DNA of 10,510 nucleotides from CAZMVU01 sp964569295 (GCA_964569295.1 CAZMVU010000177.1:1-10510), one strand, 5' to 3'. Numbered from the stretch's first letter, positions 1-6,531 are shown. A program made the numbers and translations. The notes: generated by a model from the letters alone, not told the origin.

Positions 1-1
1 G

Positions 2-78
2 TGGTGGGCCCTGGAGGACTCGAACCTCCGGCCAAGTGATTATGAGTCACCTGCTCTAACCGACTGAGCTAAGGGCCC
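2..78 (-). tRNA. tRNA-Ile2 (anticodon CAT, lysidine type)
   Basis: Read on the minus strand, this folds as a complete 77-nt cloverleaf with an encoded CCA end. The acceptor stem GGGCCCT/AGGGCCC is perfect and the discriminator is A. The D-arm is GCTC/GAGC and the anticodon stem is GGTGA/TCACT with one G-T pair. The anticodon loop is CTCATAA, with CAT at 42-44, and the T-arm carries GGTTCGAGTCC. A CAT anticodon means initiator Met, elongator Met or Ile2. The TTAGCTCAGT start, the GAGCAGGxGACTCATAATC core, and C4-G69 and C5-G68 (pairs known to guide TilS in E. coli) match the E. coli minor isoleucine tRNA rather than its elongator tRNA-Met. If so, C34 becomes lysidine and the tRNA reads AUA codons. 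The tRNA assignment is near certain; the Ile2 identity is likely. Confidence 0.93.
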
Positions 79-118
79 ACGGCATGATGGCTGGGGAGCC
101 GTTGTGTTGATGGGGGCA

Positions 119-127
119 ATTATAGCA
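119..127 (-). promoter_or_regulatory. Extended -10 promoter of the tRNA gene
   Basis: The minus strand reads TGCTATAAT, a perfect TATAAT with the TGn extension, 40 nt upstream of the mature tRNA 5' end. Transcription would start near 112 and leave a leader of about 33 nt for RNase P to remove. No good TTGACA lies 16-18 bp upstream, which fits an extended -10 promoter. Confidence 0.6.
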
Positions 128-250
128 CGCTTTCGGGCGGGATGAAATGTTGTCTTCGGGATCATTGAAATTGGTGGGCGGGGCGCCTATCATACGGGCT
201 TCTCATCTTGTGTCCGGGGGGGTGAATTGTATCGGCGCTGCCGGCCGGCG

Positions 251-289
251 GCCCCTGCCGGGCTGGTATGCATGGGCCGGGGCAGGGGC
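251..289. repeat. Perfect 9-bp inverted repeat (hairpin) in the aminotransferase upstream region
   Basis: GCCCCTGCC (251-259) is exactly complementary to GGCAGGGGC (281-289). Inside it, GGC (261-263) can pair with GCC (276-278), closing a 12-nt loop. No T-run follows on either strand, so it does not look like a rho-independent terminator. It ends 88 nt before the aminotransferase start codon and could be a structured mRNA leader if transcription starts upstream. A palindrome GCCGGCCGGC (240-249) lies just before it. Confidence 0.55.
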
Positions 290-377
290 AGTACAAACCG
301 TAGTCATGGCGGACCTGTATGATCCGGGCCGCACAAAGCGGAACCCTACCGCGTAGGCCGCGGTGAGATGAAGACCA

Positions 378-1679
378 ATGAGACGTAATATTGTACATGA
401 AGGCGCGCAGAACCTGGTTTACGAAATCCGGGAGATTGTGGCGGTTGCCCATGAAATCCGGGCTCTGGGCCGGGCTATCACGTGGGAGAACATCGGGGAT
501 CCGGTACAGAAGGGGGAAGCGCTCGCCCCGTGGATCCGGGATATCCTGCATGAGCTGGTGGACACACCGGCATCGTTCGGCTATTGCGATACGGCGGGGG
601 TAACCGAAACGCGGGAGTTCCTGGCCAATCATGTGAATGCACGGCCGGGCGGGGTGCAGATAACGCCGGAGGATATCCTGTTCTTCAATGGCATCGGTGA
701 TGCGGTGGCGCGGGTGTATGGCGGGTTGAAGCGGGAGGCGCGGGTGCTTGGTCCGTCGCCGGCCTACTCGACGCATTCGTCGGCGGAGGGGGCGCATTCG
801 GGCTATGCGCATGTGACGTATGATCTCGATCCGCACAATGGCTGGTTGCCGGATGTGGAGGATATCCGCAACCGGGTGAAGTACAACGATTCGATAGCGG
901 GGATTCTGCTGTTGTCGCCGGACAATCCGACGGGCGCGGTGTATCCGCGGGATCTGCTCGAGGAGATCGCGGATATCGCGCAGAAGTACGGGCTTTTTCT
1001 CATCGCCGATGAAATCTACGCGCACATTGTTTACGAGGGCCACCCGAAGATGCACATGAGCCAGTGGGTGGGCGATGTGCCGGCGCTGTCGATGCGGGGC
1101 ATCTCGAAGGAGTATCCGTGGCCGGGGGCGCGTTGCGGTTGGCTCGAGGTGCTGAACAAGGACAAGGATCCCAATTTCAAGGATTATGTGAACAGCCTGC
1201 TGGCGGCGAAGCGGCTCGAGGTGTGCTCGACGACGCTGCCGCAGATGTCGATCCCGCGGATATTCGGCGACCCGCGCTATGACGAGCATCTCACTACGCG
1301 GGCGGCCATGTTCGCCAAGCGTGCCGATGAGGCCTTTGCGGCTTTCGATGGGTGCGATGCGGTCATCGCGAACAAGCCGGGTGGCGCTTTCTACTACACG
1401 GTGATGTTTAAGGATGGCGTGCTCAATGGTGGCCAGACGCTGGATATCCCGGACCCGAAGGTGCGCGCGCGCATCGAGGAGCTGGTGCAGGGGGTCTCAC
1501 CGGACAAGCGCTTCGTCTATTACTTGATGGGCGCCACGGGCATCGTGGTGGTGCCGCTCACCGGGTTTCAGTGTGATCACGAAGGGTTCCGGTTCACCCT
1601 GCTCGAGACGGACGACACGAAGCGCGAGTGGATATTCAAGACCTTGCGACGCGCGATCGACGCGTATGTAGGCTCGTAA
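378..1679 (+). CDS. PLP-dependent aminotransferase, class I/II (fold type I)
   Basis: This is a 433-residue cytoplasmic enzyme of the aspartate/alanine aminotransferase superfamily, of normal family length. Family landmarks appear in order. DNPTG at 182-186 carries the Asn that contacts the PLP ring oxygen. ADEIY at 210-214 carries Asp211, which pairs with the pyridine nitrogen, and Tyr214. SKEYPWPGARCGW at 243-255 carries the Schiff-base Lys244 and phosphate-binding Arg252. GFRFTLLET near 403-411 carries Arg405, the expected substrate alpha-carboxylate ligand. The reaction is transfer of an amino group between an amino acid and a 2-oxo acid. An alanine- or aspartate-type substrate is plausible, but sequence alone does not decide it. 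The ATG at 378 follows a GGTGAG sequence by 10 nt. No neighbour shares an obvious pathway, so no operon assignment is possible. Confidence 0.93.
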   Translation: MRRNIVHEGAQNLVYEIREIVAVAHEIRALGRAITWENIGDPVQKGEALAPWIRDILHELVDTPASFGYCDTAGVTETREFLANHVNARPGGVQITPEDILFFNGIGDAVARVYGGLKREARVLGPSPAYSTHSSAEGAHSGYAHVTYDLDPHNGWLPDVEDIRNRVKYNDSIAGILLLSPDNPTGAVYPRDLLEEIADIAQKYGLFLIADEIYAHIVYEGHPKMHMSQWVGDVPALSMRGISKEYPWPGARCGWLEVLNKDKDPNFKDYVNSLLAAKRLEVCSTTLPQMSIPRIFGDPRYDEHLTTRAAMFAKRADEAFAAFDGCDAVIANKPGGAFYYTVMFKDGVLNGGQTLDIPDPKVRARIEELVQGVSPDKRFVYYLMGATGIVVVPLTGFQCDHEGFRFTLLETDDTKREWIFKTLRRAIDAYVGS

Positions 1680-1768
1680 GCCGTGTGCCGATATGCGCGC
1701 GCGGTAGTGGGGCGCCCGGTGTTTGTGAGGGGCCTGGCCTTGACAAGGTGCTCTTCATGGGCGTGACC

Positions 1769-1773
1769 GAGGA
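1769..1773 (+). promoter_or_regulatory. Ribosome-binding site that selects the start at 1780
   Basis: GAGGA directly abuts the ATG at 1774, which is too close to serve it, but sits 6 nt before the in-frame ATG at 1780. The ideal spacing argues for initiation at 1780 rather than at the longest frame start. Confidence 0.55.
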
Positions 1774-1779
1774 ATGAGC

Positions 1780-3372
1780 ATGGCCCGTGTCCGCAAGAAA
1801 ACACTGCTCATCGTATGCAGCGTGCCGCTGTGGTTGGGGGTGTTTTTGCTTGCGGGCGAGGCCTATGTCCGTTTCCGGTATTCTTTTTCCCGGGCCTACA
1901 CCTACTACGCGCCGCGGAACGAGAAGGCCCGTGCGCGCGACATGGCGGTGTTCAAGGCCACTGCGCCCACCGCGCCGCGCCCGGCCCCGGAACTGGTGCG
2001 GCGGTTTCCTGTGCTGGCGCAGTTGAATGACGCCACGGACGCGGAGATGGCGGGCTTCGCGGCACAGTGGCACGCGCTGATCCTCGAGGTGGATGGCACG
2101 GGCAATATCATGCGGCGGTTCGCGGTCGAGAATCACCCCGTCATGGAGCCTCTCATCCGCAAGGCCGAAGAAGCGCAAAATGTCGCCGATCTGCTTGCAC
2201 CGGAACAGCGTGCGCATTGCCTCGAAATGCTGGCCGCTGCTATGAAATTGGCGCCCGGCGCGCAGGCCCTGAAACACTACGCGTTCGGGCCGGGCACCGT
2301 GATGGAGTATTGCATCGACACGCAGCCGTCCCAATGTGAAGGGTTCCAGTTCTATCCCTATGCTTACACGGAGGCCGCGCGTGCGGCGCCCGCCGTCATG
2401 GTGATTATCCCGGGCCGGTTCACCCGTGATTCGCCGGCGTACCGGCCGCATTTCTACATGCGCGACTGGTATCCGGAATTTGACCGGTCGGAATTCTGGA
2501 CCAATAGGCACGGCTTCCGCGATGAGGCGGTGCAAGTGCCCAAGCAGCCCCACGTCTATCGTATCGTGTGCGTGGGCGGCTCGACTACCGTGGGCGGTCC
2601 GCGCAATGATCTCACCTATCCAAATTTGCTCGAGCAGAAACTGGGCGCACGCTTGGGTGCGCAGCGGATCGAGGTCATCAACGCCGGTGTGGATGGCATA
2701 GACCTGCGGGGGTGTGTCGGCTTATCCGAACTAATCCGGACGCTCAAGCCCGATATGGTGCTTCGCTATGGGTTCGTGAACGACGCAGCGGCTGTGATGG
2801 AGCGGGCGCTCGAGGACACTCTCGGCAACGGGGGTGTTCGGGAGGCACTGGCACACGTTATGGGCCGGTCCCAATTGATGCAACACCATGCGCGCTGGCT
2901 GTGGCGCCGGGTGTTTCCCGGACCGGCGACGTATCGCGAGAAGGCGCGTGCGCTGCTGCGCCCGGCCTTGCAGGCGCTGCATGACGAAACACAGCGGGCG
3001 GGCGCGCAGTTGGCCATCGCCAGTTTCTGCGCGCCGCACCTGCCCAGCCTTCCCCCGCTGGCGCGGGCATGGTTTCGTAGCCAGTTCTTTTTTGCCCTGC
3101 CGTACGCGGTGGGTTTCGATGATTATATCGCCGCACTCACCGCCCACAATGCAATGACCCGTTCTTTTTGCGAAGAACACGGCCTCCTGTACATTCCGGT
3201 GCAGGAAAACCTGCATGGCGGCATCGCGTATTTCACGGATGTCGCGCACATGCATCTGCGTGGCATCGATGAGAAAGCCGGCATTTGCGCGGACCATTTG
3301 CAGGACACCGTGGCGCAGGCACTGTCGGCCGCCGAACAAGGCGCGAGCGGCGCCAACAGCGGCGACGGTTGA
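1780..3372 (+). CDS. Membrane-anchored SGNH/GDSL-hydrolase-like protein
   Basis: This is a 530-residue protein (532 if started at ATG 1774). Basic residues (RVRKK) precede a hydrophobic stretch at about 8-27, giving an uncleaved N-terminal anchor with the rest outside the cytoplasm. Residues 40-240 form a region I do not recognise. It ends in a TNRHGFRD motif, a type often found just before such SGNH domains. The SGNH blocks are GGSTT with candidate nucleophile Ser268, INAG with Gly303, GFVND with Asn334, and DVAHMH with Asp487 and His490. All catalytic positions are present, so an esterase or O-acetyltransferase-like activity on an envelope glycan is plausible; the substrate is unknown. It converges on a second SGNH gene 14 bp away. 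No MBOAT partner gene is in view, so a role in polysaccharide acetylation is only a possibility. Confidence 0.8.
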   Translation: MARVRKKTLLIVCSVPLWLGVFLLAGEAYVRFRYSFSRAYTYYAPRNEKARARDMAVFKATAPTAPRPAPELVRRFPVLAQLNDATDAEMAGFAAQWHALILEVDGTGNIMRRFAVENHPVMEPLIRKAEEAQNVADLLAPEQRAHCLEMLAAAMKLAPGAQALKHYAFGPGTVMEYCIDTQPSQCEGFQFYPYAYTEAARAAPAVMVIIPGRFTRDSPAYRPHFYMRDWYPEFDRSEFWTNRHGFRDEAVQVPKQPHVYRIVCVGGSTTVGGPRNDLTYPNLLEQKLGARLGAQRIEVINAGVDGIDLRGCVGLSELIRTLKPDMVLRYGFVNDAAAVMERALEDTLGNGGVREALAHVMGRSQLMQHHARWLWRRVFPGPATYREKARALLRPALQALHDETQRAGAQLAIASFCAPHLPSLPPLARAWFRSQFFFALPYAVGFDDYIAALTAHNAMTRSFCEEHGLLYIPVQENLHGGIAYFTDVAHMHLRGIDEKAGICADHLQDTVAQALSAAEQGASGANSGDG

Positions 3373-3386
3373 TCACGCTCCCCCCG

Positions 3387-4580
3387 CTACCCGGTTTCGC
3401 CGGAGGCGGCGCGCCGCGCCAAAACCGCGCGGATGTGGTTGTGAATCAGGGGCCGGTAGGTTTGTATCCACAGGTCATTCCCCGCCGTGTTCAGGTGGCA
3501 GGGGTCGTCAAACAACGTTTCCCCGGGGATGCCATGGGGTTCGGCTGCCCGCACGGCCTGGCGCACATCGGCCACGGGCAAAACGCAGTCCTCGGCGACA
3601 CGGCGGATAATGCGGTTCTCCACGTCGGACGATTGCCGCCGCAGGCTCTTCGCGACAAGCTCCCGAACCCGCCGGTGAAAGACTTCGCACTTCCGGGCTT
3701 CGCGTAACGGAAGGAGGCGCTGCTTGAAAATGAAGCCGCCATCGTCCGCCAACGACGGTTCCCAGTGGTTCGAGGGCACCGTGCCGATGATGAGCGGCAC
3801 CCCCCGCTGGCGGCACATGTCCGCGATAAGGCGCAGGTTGTTCTCGAACGCGTCCATCCGGTCCTCGAGGACGGCCGGGGTAATGGCTTGTTCCCACTCT
3901 TCGGGCGACGGGAAGGGCCCGCGCCGCAGAATGTCCCGGTTGCGTTCACTCTCGAGCACGCTAATCTTGCGGGCACGCATGTGGTGCCAGTAAAGATGGA
4001 ATACGGCGGAATGCGAAAGCGCTTCGAGCAGCGGCGGCGGGCCCATACGGTACACTTCGAGTTGTTTCAGATCCTCGAATTCGTTGTGCCCCGTATAAAG
4101 CAGAATAAGGTCGGGGTCGTATTCGAGCACTTCCCGCGCCACAATCAGTACGCGCTGACTGCCGTAGCTCCAGAATCCGGCGTTGATCACTTCGACCCGG
4201 TCGAAACGGCCCGCATACTCCTCGCTCAACGACGCTTCCAATCGTTTCAAATGCTCTTGCAAAAACGCCACCGAGGATCCGCCCAGCGCAAAAATTCGGT
4301 AGGTCTTGGCCGGTTTCTCCGCGGCAAACGTCGTATCGCCGCCGCTGGCGTTAGGGCGTTGCAGCCGGCCTGAGTCCGGCGCTTCCATGAAATGCCGGGT
4401 ATCCGGGTGGAACCCGCGGCCCAGGTCAATGGGGCGCTCGGGTAAACGCAACTCGACAAGACGCGCCCCGCCCTCGATAAGCAGCAAAAGGGCCAGCACC
4501 GGCACCATGCTGTACAGCAGTTTCCGGGGCTTGCTCATTTTCGAAACCGTCTGCTCGTGAGATTCGTGGCTGTTCGCCAT
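3387..4580 (-). CDS. Membrane-anchored SGNH/GDSL-hydrolase family protein
   Basis: This is a 397-residue protein with a hydrophobic anchor at about 21-37 after a basic SKPRK segment, so the catalytic part should be extracytoplasmic. The SGNH blocks are clear: FALGGSS with Ser102, INAGFWSYGSQR with Gly135, LLYTGHNEF with Asn166, and DDPCHLNTAGN with Asp359 and His362. The D-P-C-H-L arrangement is a good block V. The likely role is hydrolysis or transfer of an ester group on an envelope molecule. It is shorter than its convergent neighbour and lacks that protein's 200-residue insert between anchor and SGNH domain. The two share YRI...GGS around block I, so distant paralogy is likely. The start at 4580 has only a weak AAGGG upstream. 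Met15 (ATG at 4536-4538) is an alternative start with no better site. Confidence 0.87.
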   Translation of the reverse strand: MANSHESHEQTVSKMSKPRKLLYSMVPVLALLLLIEGGARLVELRLPERPIDLGRGFHPDTRHFMEAPDSGRLQRPNASGGDTTFAAEKPAKTYRIFALGGSSVAFLQEHLKRLEASLSEEYAGRFDRVEVINAGFWSYGSQRVLIVAREVLEYDPDLILLYTGHNEFEDLKQLEVYRMGPPPLLEALSHSAVFHLYWHHMRARKISVLESERNRDILRRGPFPSPEEWEQAITPAVLEDRMDAFENNLRLIADMCRQRGVPLIIGTVPSNHWEPSLADDGGFIFKQRLLPLREARKCEVFHRRVRELVAKSLRRQSSDVENRIIRRVAEDCVLPVADVRQAVRAAEPHGIPGETLFDDPCHLNTAGNDLWIQTYRPLIHNHIRAVLARRAASGETG

Positions 4581-4654
4581 GCTCTTGCCCTTGTCTGTTC
4601 AATCGCCGGCAACCGTTCGCCGCAGGGGCCGCACTCGCGTAGGAAGCCGTGACG

Positions 4655-4663
4655 AGCATACCA
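4655..4663 (-). promoter_or_regulatory. Possible extended -10 element for the SGNH gene at 3387-4580
   Basis: The minus strand reads TGGTATGCT, which matches TATAAT at four of six positions and has the TGn extension. It would give a leader of about 68 nt. No recognisable -35 is present. The call rests on its position and on similarity to the other extended -10 sites in the window. Confidence 0.3.
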
Positions 4664-4766
4664 CATTTCTGCGGCCGGGATTTACCAGCGTGAGCTTATG
4701 ACGCCTTCGGCTTTCTGGGTGTGTGTTGCCGCCGTAACTGGTTAACAAACAACCGGTTGCAGCGCT

Positions 4767-5150
4767 TTGCCTTGTCTGTTATTGCGTATACACGGAAAGG
4801 GATTTGGCGAAGTCCAGTCCGCCGACATCATCCAGGCTTTCTACGGCCCAACCCATGTCGAACGGGCATTCAAGAACGTGAAGAACCCGCATCATCTCGC
4901 TGTGCGGCCCCAGTTCCATTGGACTAATCAGAAAATCGCCGTGCATTACGTCATGGGTGTGCTCGGCTATTGGATGACCGCCATCCGCCTGCGCAAAGCC
5001 AAGGCCAACGCCAGGTTCACCGGCGGCTTGGACAGTCTACTCGAGCCCCTTGGGCGGCATACGCCTTGCCGCTTGCACAAAACGCACGCCAGGGCGCACC
5101 AACCCAACGGGGCACACGGCACAGGCCGCTTGCACCACGTCCGCCGCTAA
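4767..5150 (+). pseudogene. IS1634/IS4-superfamily transposase remnant, C-terminal part, frameshifted
   Basis: Only the C-terminal portion of a DDE transposase remains; recognisable sequence begins near 4800. Residues of this frame read SADIIQAFYGPTHVERAFK, then DPHHLA-type NPHHLAVRPQF and HWTNQKIAVH. This is the block around the third catalytic acidic residue (Glu32) with a Lys seven positions later, as in the Y(2)R(3)E(6)K signature of IS4-type enzymes. After LDSLLEPLG near 5047 the frame runs into low-similarity sequence. The +1 frame reads GGIRLAACTKRTPGR from about 5053, which looks like the true continuation, so a one-base insertion (or two-base loss) has occurred. The two upstream catalytic Asp regions are missing and I see no clean terminal inverted repeats, so it is not mobile. 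Its residual frame ends at the TAA at 5148-5150, overlapping the stop codon of the convergent Nif11 gene. Confidence 0.8.
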
Positions 5151-5407
5151 GGACTCCCGGCTTCTCCGGGCGGCTCCAACCCCATCTCACGGGCGGCTCT
5201 GTCGAGCGCCTCGGGCGAGAGTTCGCCTGCGGCCATATCGATCACGGCCTCGCGGTAATCCTGCGCCGTGAATTCATACCCTTCCTCGCGTCCGATTTCT
5301 GCGAGCCGGTCCAGCGTACCGCGTCCGGTGAGTGCATTGAGACGATCCTGCAATTCAGGGTGCTTGCCCACGTGCTCGATGAAGGCCTTGGCGTTTTGCA
5401 CAGTCAT
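5147..5407 (-). CDS. Nif11-domain small protein
   Basis: This is an 86-residue acidic protein matching the Nif11 pattern. An N-terminal helix (NAKAFIEHVGKHPELQDRL, residues 5-23) is followed by a second helix and the hallmark GYEFTAQD at 43-50. Nif11 domains occur in nitrogen-fixation regions and, more widely, as leader regions of ribosomally made peptide precursors. Residues 61-70 (GELSPEALDR) resemble the leader segment that usually precedes a double-glycine cleavage site. No GG follows here, and the tail (GLEPPGEAGSP) has no cysteine and little to modify. No modification enzyme or peptidase transporter is in the window, so a stand-alone Nif11 protein is likelier than a peptide precursor. 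The ATG lies 2 nt after the stop of the upstream MshEN gene (TAAGTATG), so the two are almost certainly co-transcribed, perhaps translationally coupled. Confidence 0.85.
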   Translation of the reverse strand: MTVQNAKAFIEHVGKHPELQDRLNALTGRGTLDRLAEIGREEGYEFTAQDYREAVIDMAAGELSPEALDRAAREMGLEPPGEAGSP

Positions 5408-5409
5408 AC

Positions 5410-6348
5410 TTACCCCGATTCCCCGTTCAGCCCCAGTACCGCGGCTACCCCATCGATTCCCAGAAGCGCCACCGCCATCCCCACACTCTCGACCTTGCCC
5501 GCGCCATAGGCCCCCTTGTTGGCCGCCGTCAGCAACTTCTCTGCGACAGGTGGCATGTTCTCCGCCGCCTCGACAAGTTCCCGTGGCGCGCCCTCGGCAA
5601 TAAGCTTGGCAAACTGGTTGCGCACCTCGGGGGTCACGGTCTTGGGCGGTCTTGCGGCCGTGCCCGTTTTCTTGCCGAGCCCGGGAAGGTCATCGAGGGT
5701 AATTGTGATTGGCCCGCCCGTTTTGCCGGCCCCGTGGCGGTAGAGGCTTTCGACCGCCGCGTGTATGTCGTCGAGCTTGCACAGCATGGCCTTCACGCGC
5801 AGTCCGGTGGTCTGCTGAATTTCCTGGATGGTCTCGATATCCAGAGGGCACGCCATAGCCACCGTGAGCAGCTTGCCCAGCTTGTCGATGGGCAATACCA
5901 GTTCATTCAGCGCCAACTCCTTGGGGATCAGGTCCACAAGATCACGGTCCACCTTGTAGCTGGCCAGGTTGATCGTGGCCACCCCCGGCTGCTTCGACAG
6001 GAAGCTGTGCAGTGTCTGCGTGTCGAGGTGGCCCAGTTCGATCAGGTTTTCGAAGGTTTTGCCGCCCTGCTGCTTCTGCCGCTCCAGCGCTTGCGCCACC
6101 TGCTCCCCGGTAACAAGGCCCGCCTGCCTGAGCAACTCCCCCACCCGTTCCGCCTTTTGCGGGGCCGGGCTTTCATCCGCGCCGCCGCCATCGGGGAGTG
6201 CCTTGCCACCCTCGTCCGGCGGTTCCGCACCCACCAGCAGCAGCGCACCGCAACGCACACACTTGTACTTCTTGCCCTTGGCCTCAGCAGGGGCCTTCAT
6301 CTTCTGCCCGCACTGACATGTAATGATTATTTTCGAACCGTCGGCCAC
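5410..6348 (-). CDS. Zinc ribbon - MshEN (GspE N-terminal-like) - partial HDOD-like protein
   Basis: This is a 312-residue, apparently cytoplasmic protein with no ATPase domain. Residues 9-35 hold a zinc-ribbon pattern, C11-x-C13 and C30-xx-C33, in a lysine-rich setting. A Gly/Pro/acidic linker runs to about 66. Residues 67-205 resemble the N-terminal domain of type II secretion/pilus ATPases (MshEN/T2SSE_N). Two successive MshEN-like motifs are visible: VGELLRQAGLVTGEQVAQAL at 69-88, and KTFENLIELGHL...FLSKQ at about 97-120. In MshE this motif pair binds cyclic di-GMP, so ligand sensing is plausible here but unproven. Residues 265-305 (MPPVAEKLLTAANKGAYG...ALLGIDG) look like a fragment of an HDOD domain that stops early. 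The start is GTG at 6348, chosen because AAGGA sits 6 nt upstream. It is the first gene of an operon with the Nif11 gene and is divergent from the coiled-coil gene. Confidence 0.82.
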   Translation of the reverse strand: MADGSKIIITCQCGQKMKAPAEAKGKKYKCVRCGALLLVGAEPPDEGGKALPDGGGADESPAPQKAERVGELLRQAGLVTGEQVAQALERQKQQGGKTFENLIELGHLDTQTLHSFLSKQPGVATINLASYKVDRDLVDLIPKELALNELVLPIDKLGKLLTVAMACPLDIETIQEIQQTTGLRVKAMLCKLDDIHAAVESLYRHGAGKTGGPITITLDDLPGLGKKTGTAARPPKTVTPEVRNQFAKLIAEGAPRELVEAAENMPPVAEKLLTAANKGAYGAGKVESVGMAVALLGIDGVAAVLGLNGESG

Positions 6349-6354
6349 GATGTA

Positions 6355-6359
6355 TCCTT
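6355..6359 (-). promoter_or_regulatory. Shine-Dalgarno AAGGA supporting the GTG start at 6348
   Basis: The minus strand reads AAAGGATACATC immediately before GTG, giving a 6-nt spacer. No ATG in this frame has comparable support. Confidence 0.7.
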
Positions 6360-6416
6360 TCCCTTACCGGCCGTGCCACGAATACCCTTGCAGGCAGATG
6401 CTCACCATTTAACATG

Positions 6417-6425
6417 ATTATGCCA
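6417..6425 (-). promoter_or_regulatory. Extended -10 promoter of the MshEN/Nif11 operon
   Basis: The minus strand reads TGGCATAAT: CATAAT with the TGn extension. A weak -35-like TGGTCA (+ strand 6439-6444) lies 16 bp upstream and overlaps the dyad at 6442-6462. The inferred leader is about 62 nt. Confidence 0.42.
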
Positions 6426-6441
6426 GATGCAGGATACTTGA

Positions 6442-6462
6442 CCATAGTCGCCAGCACTATGG
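6442..6462. promoter_or_regulatory. Perfect 7-bp dyad, candidate operator in the divergent promoter region
   Basis: CCATAGT and ACTATGG form an exact inverted repeat around a 7-nt spacer, 21 bp in all. It lies between the two divergent -10 elements, touching the -35 position of the leftward promoter and just upstream of the -35 position of the rightward one. The half-site centre spacing is 14 bp. The placement suits a dimeric regulator controlling both transcripts; no regulator gene is adjacent. Confidence 0.45.
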
Positions 6463-6483
6463 CAAGGAAGCGCTGGCCGTGTG

Positions 6484-6492
6484 TGTTATACT
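6484..6492 (+). promoter_or_regulatory. Extended -10 promoter of the coiled-coil gene
   Basis: The plus strand reads TGTTATACT, that is TATACT with the TGn extension, about 40 nt upstream of the ATG at 6532. The start site would lie near 6499, giving a leader of about 33 nt. The -35 position (CAAGGA region) is poor. Confidence 0.45.
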
Positions 6493-6531
6493 TGAGCGGA
6501 GCAGAAGGCGAATCTGGGACTACGGAATATA

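Larger units (their letters stand above)
79..377. other. Intergenic region between tRNA and aminotransferase
   Basis: This region separates divergently oriented genes. It holds the tRNA promoter near 119-127 and a strong hairpin at 251-289. A possible Shine-Dalgarno GGTGAG (362-367) lies 10 nt before the aminotransferase start. A seven-codon frame beginning ATG at 368 and stopping at 388 overlaps that start. A 69-codon open frame at 147-356 has no family resemblance or ribosome-binding site that I can see, so I do not call it. I find no clear plus-strand promoter. Confidence 0.5.

Noticed and set aside
147..356. 69-codon open frame upstream of the aminotransferase
   Set aside because: It has no ribosome-binding site, no recognisable motif and low-complexity Gly/Ala content, and it spans the hairpin.
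162..1289. 375-codon open frame on the minus strand opposite the aminotransferase
   Set aside because: The plus-strand frame has all the PLP aminotransferase motifs. The antisense frame is Arg/His/Pro-rich with no family pattern, which is typical of a GC-rich shadow.
1740..1745. Perfect TTGACA before the first SGNH gene, inside the palindrome CCTTGACAAGG
   Set aside because: No acceptable -10 hexamer lies 15-19 bp downstream (GTGACC at the 17-bp spacing), so a promoter is not supported.
1636..2553. 305-codon minus-strand open frame
   Set aside because: It overlaps the SGNH gene and the end of the aminotransferase, has an Arg/His-rich composition and matches no family.
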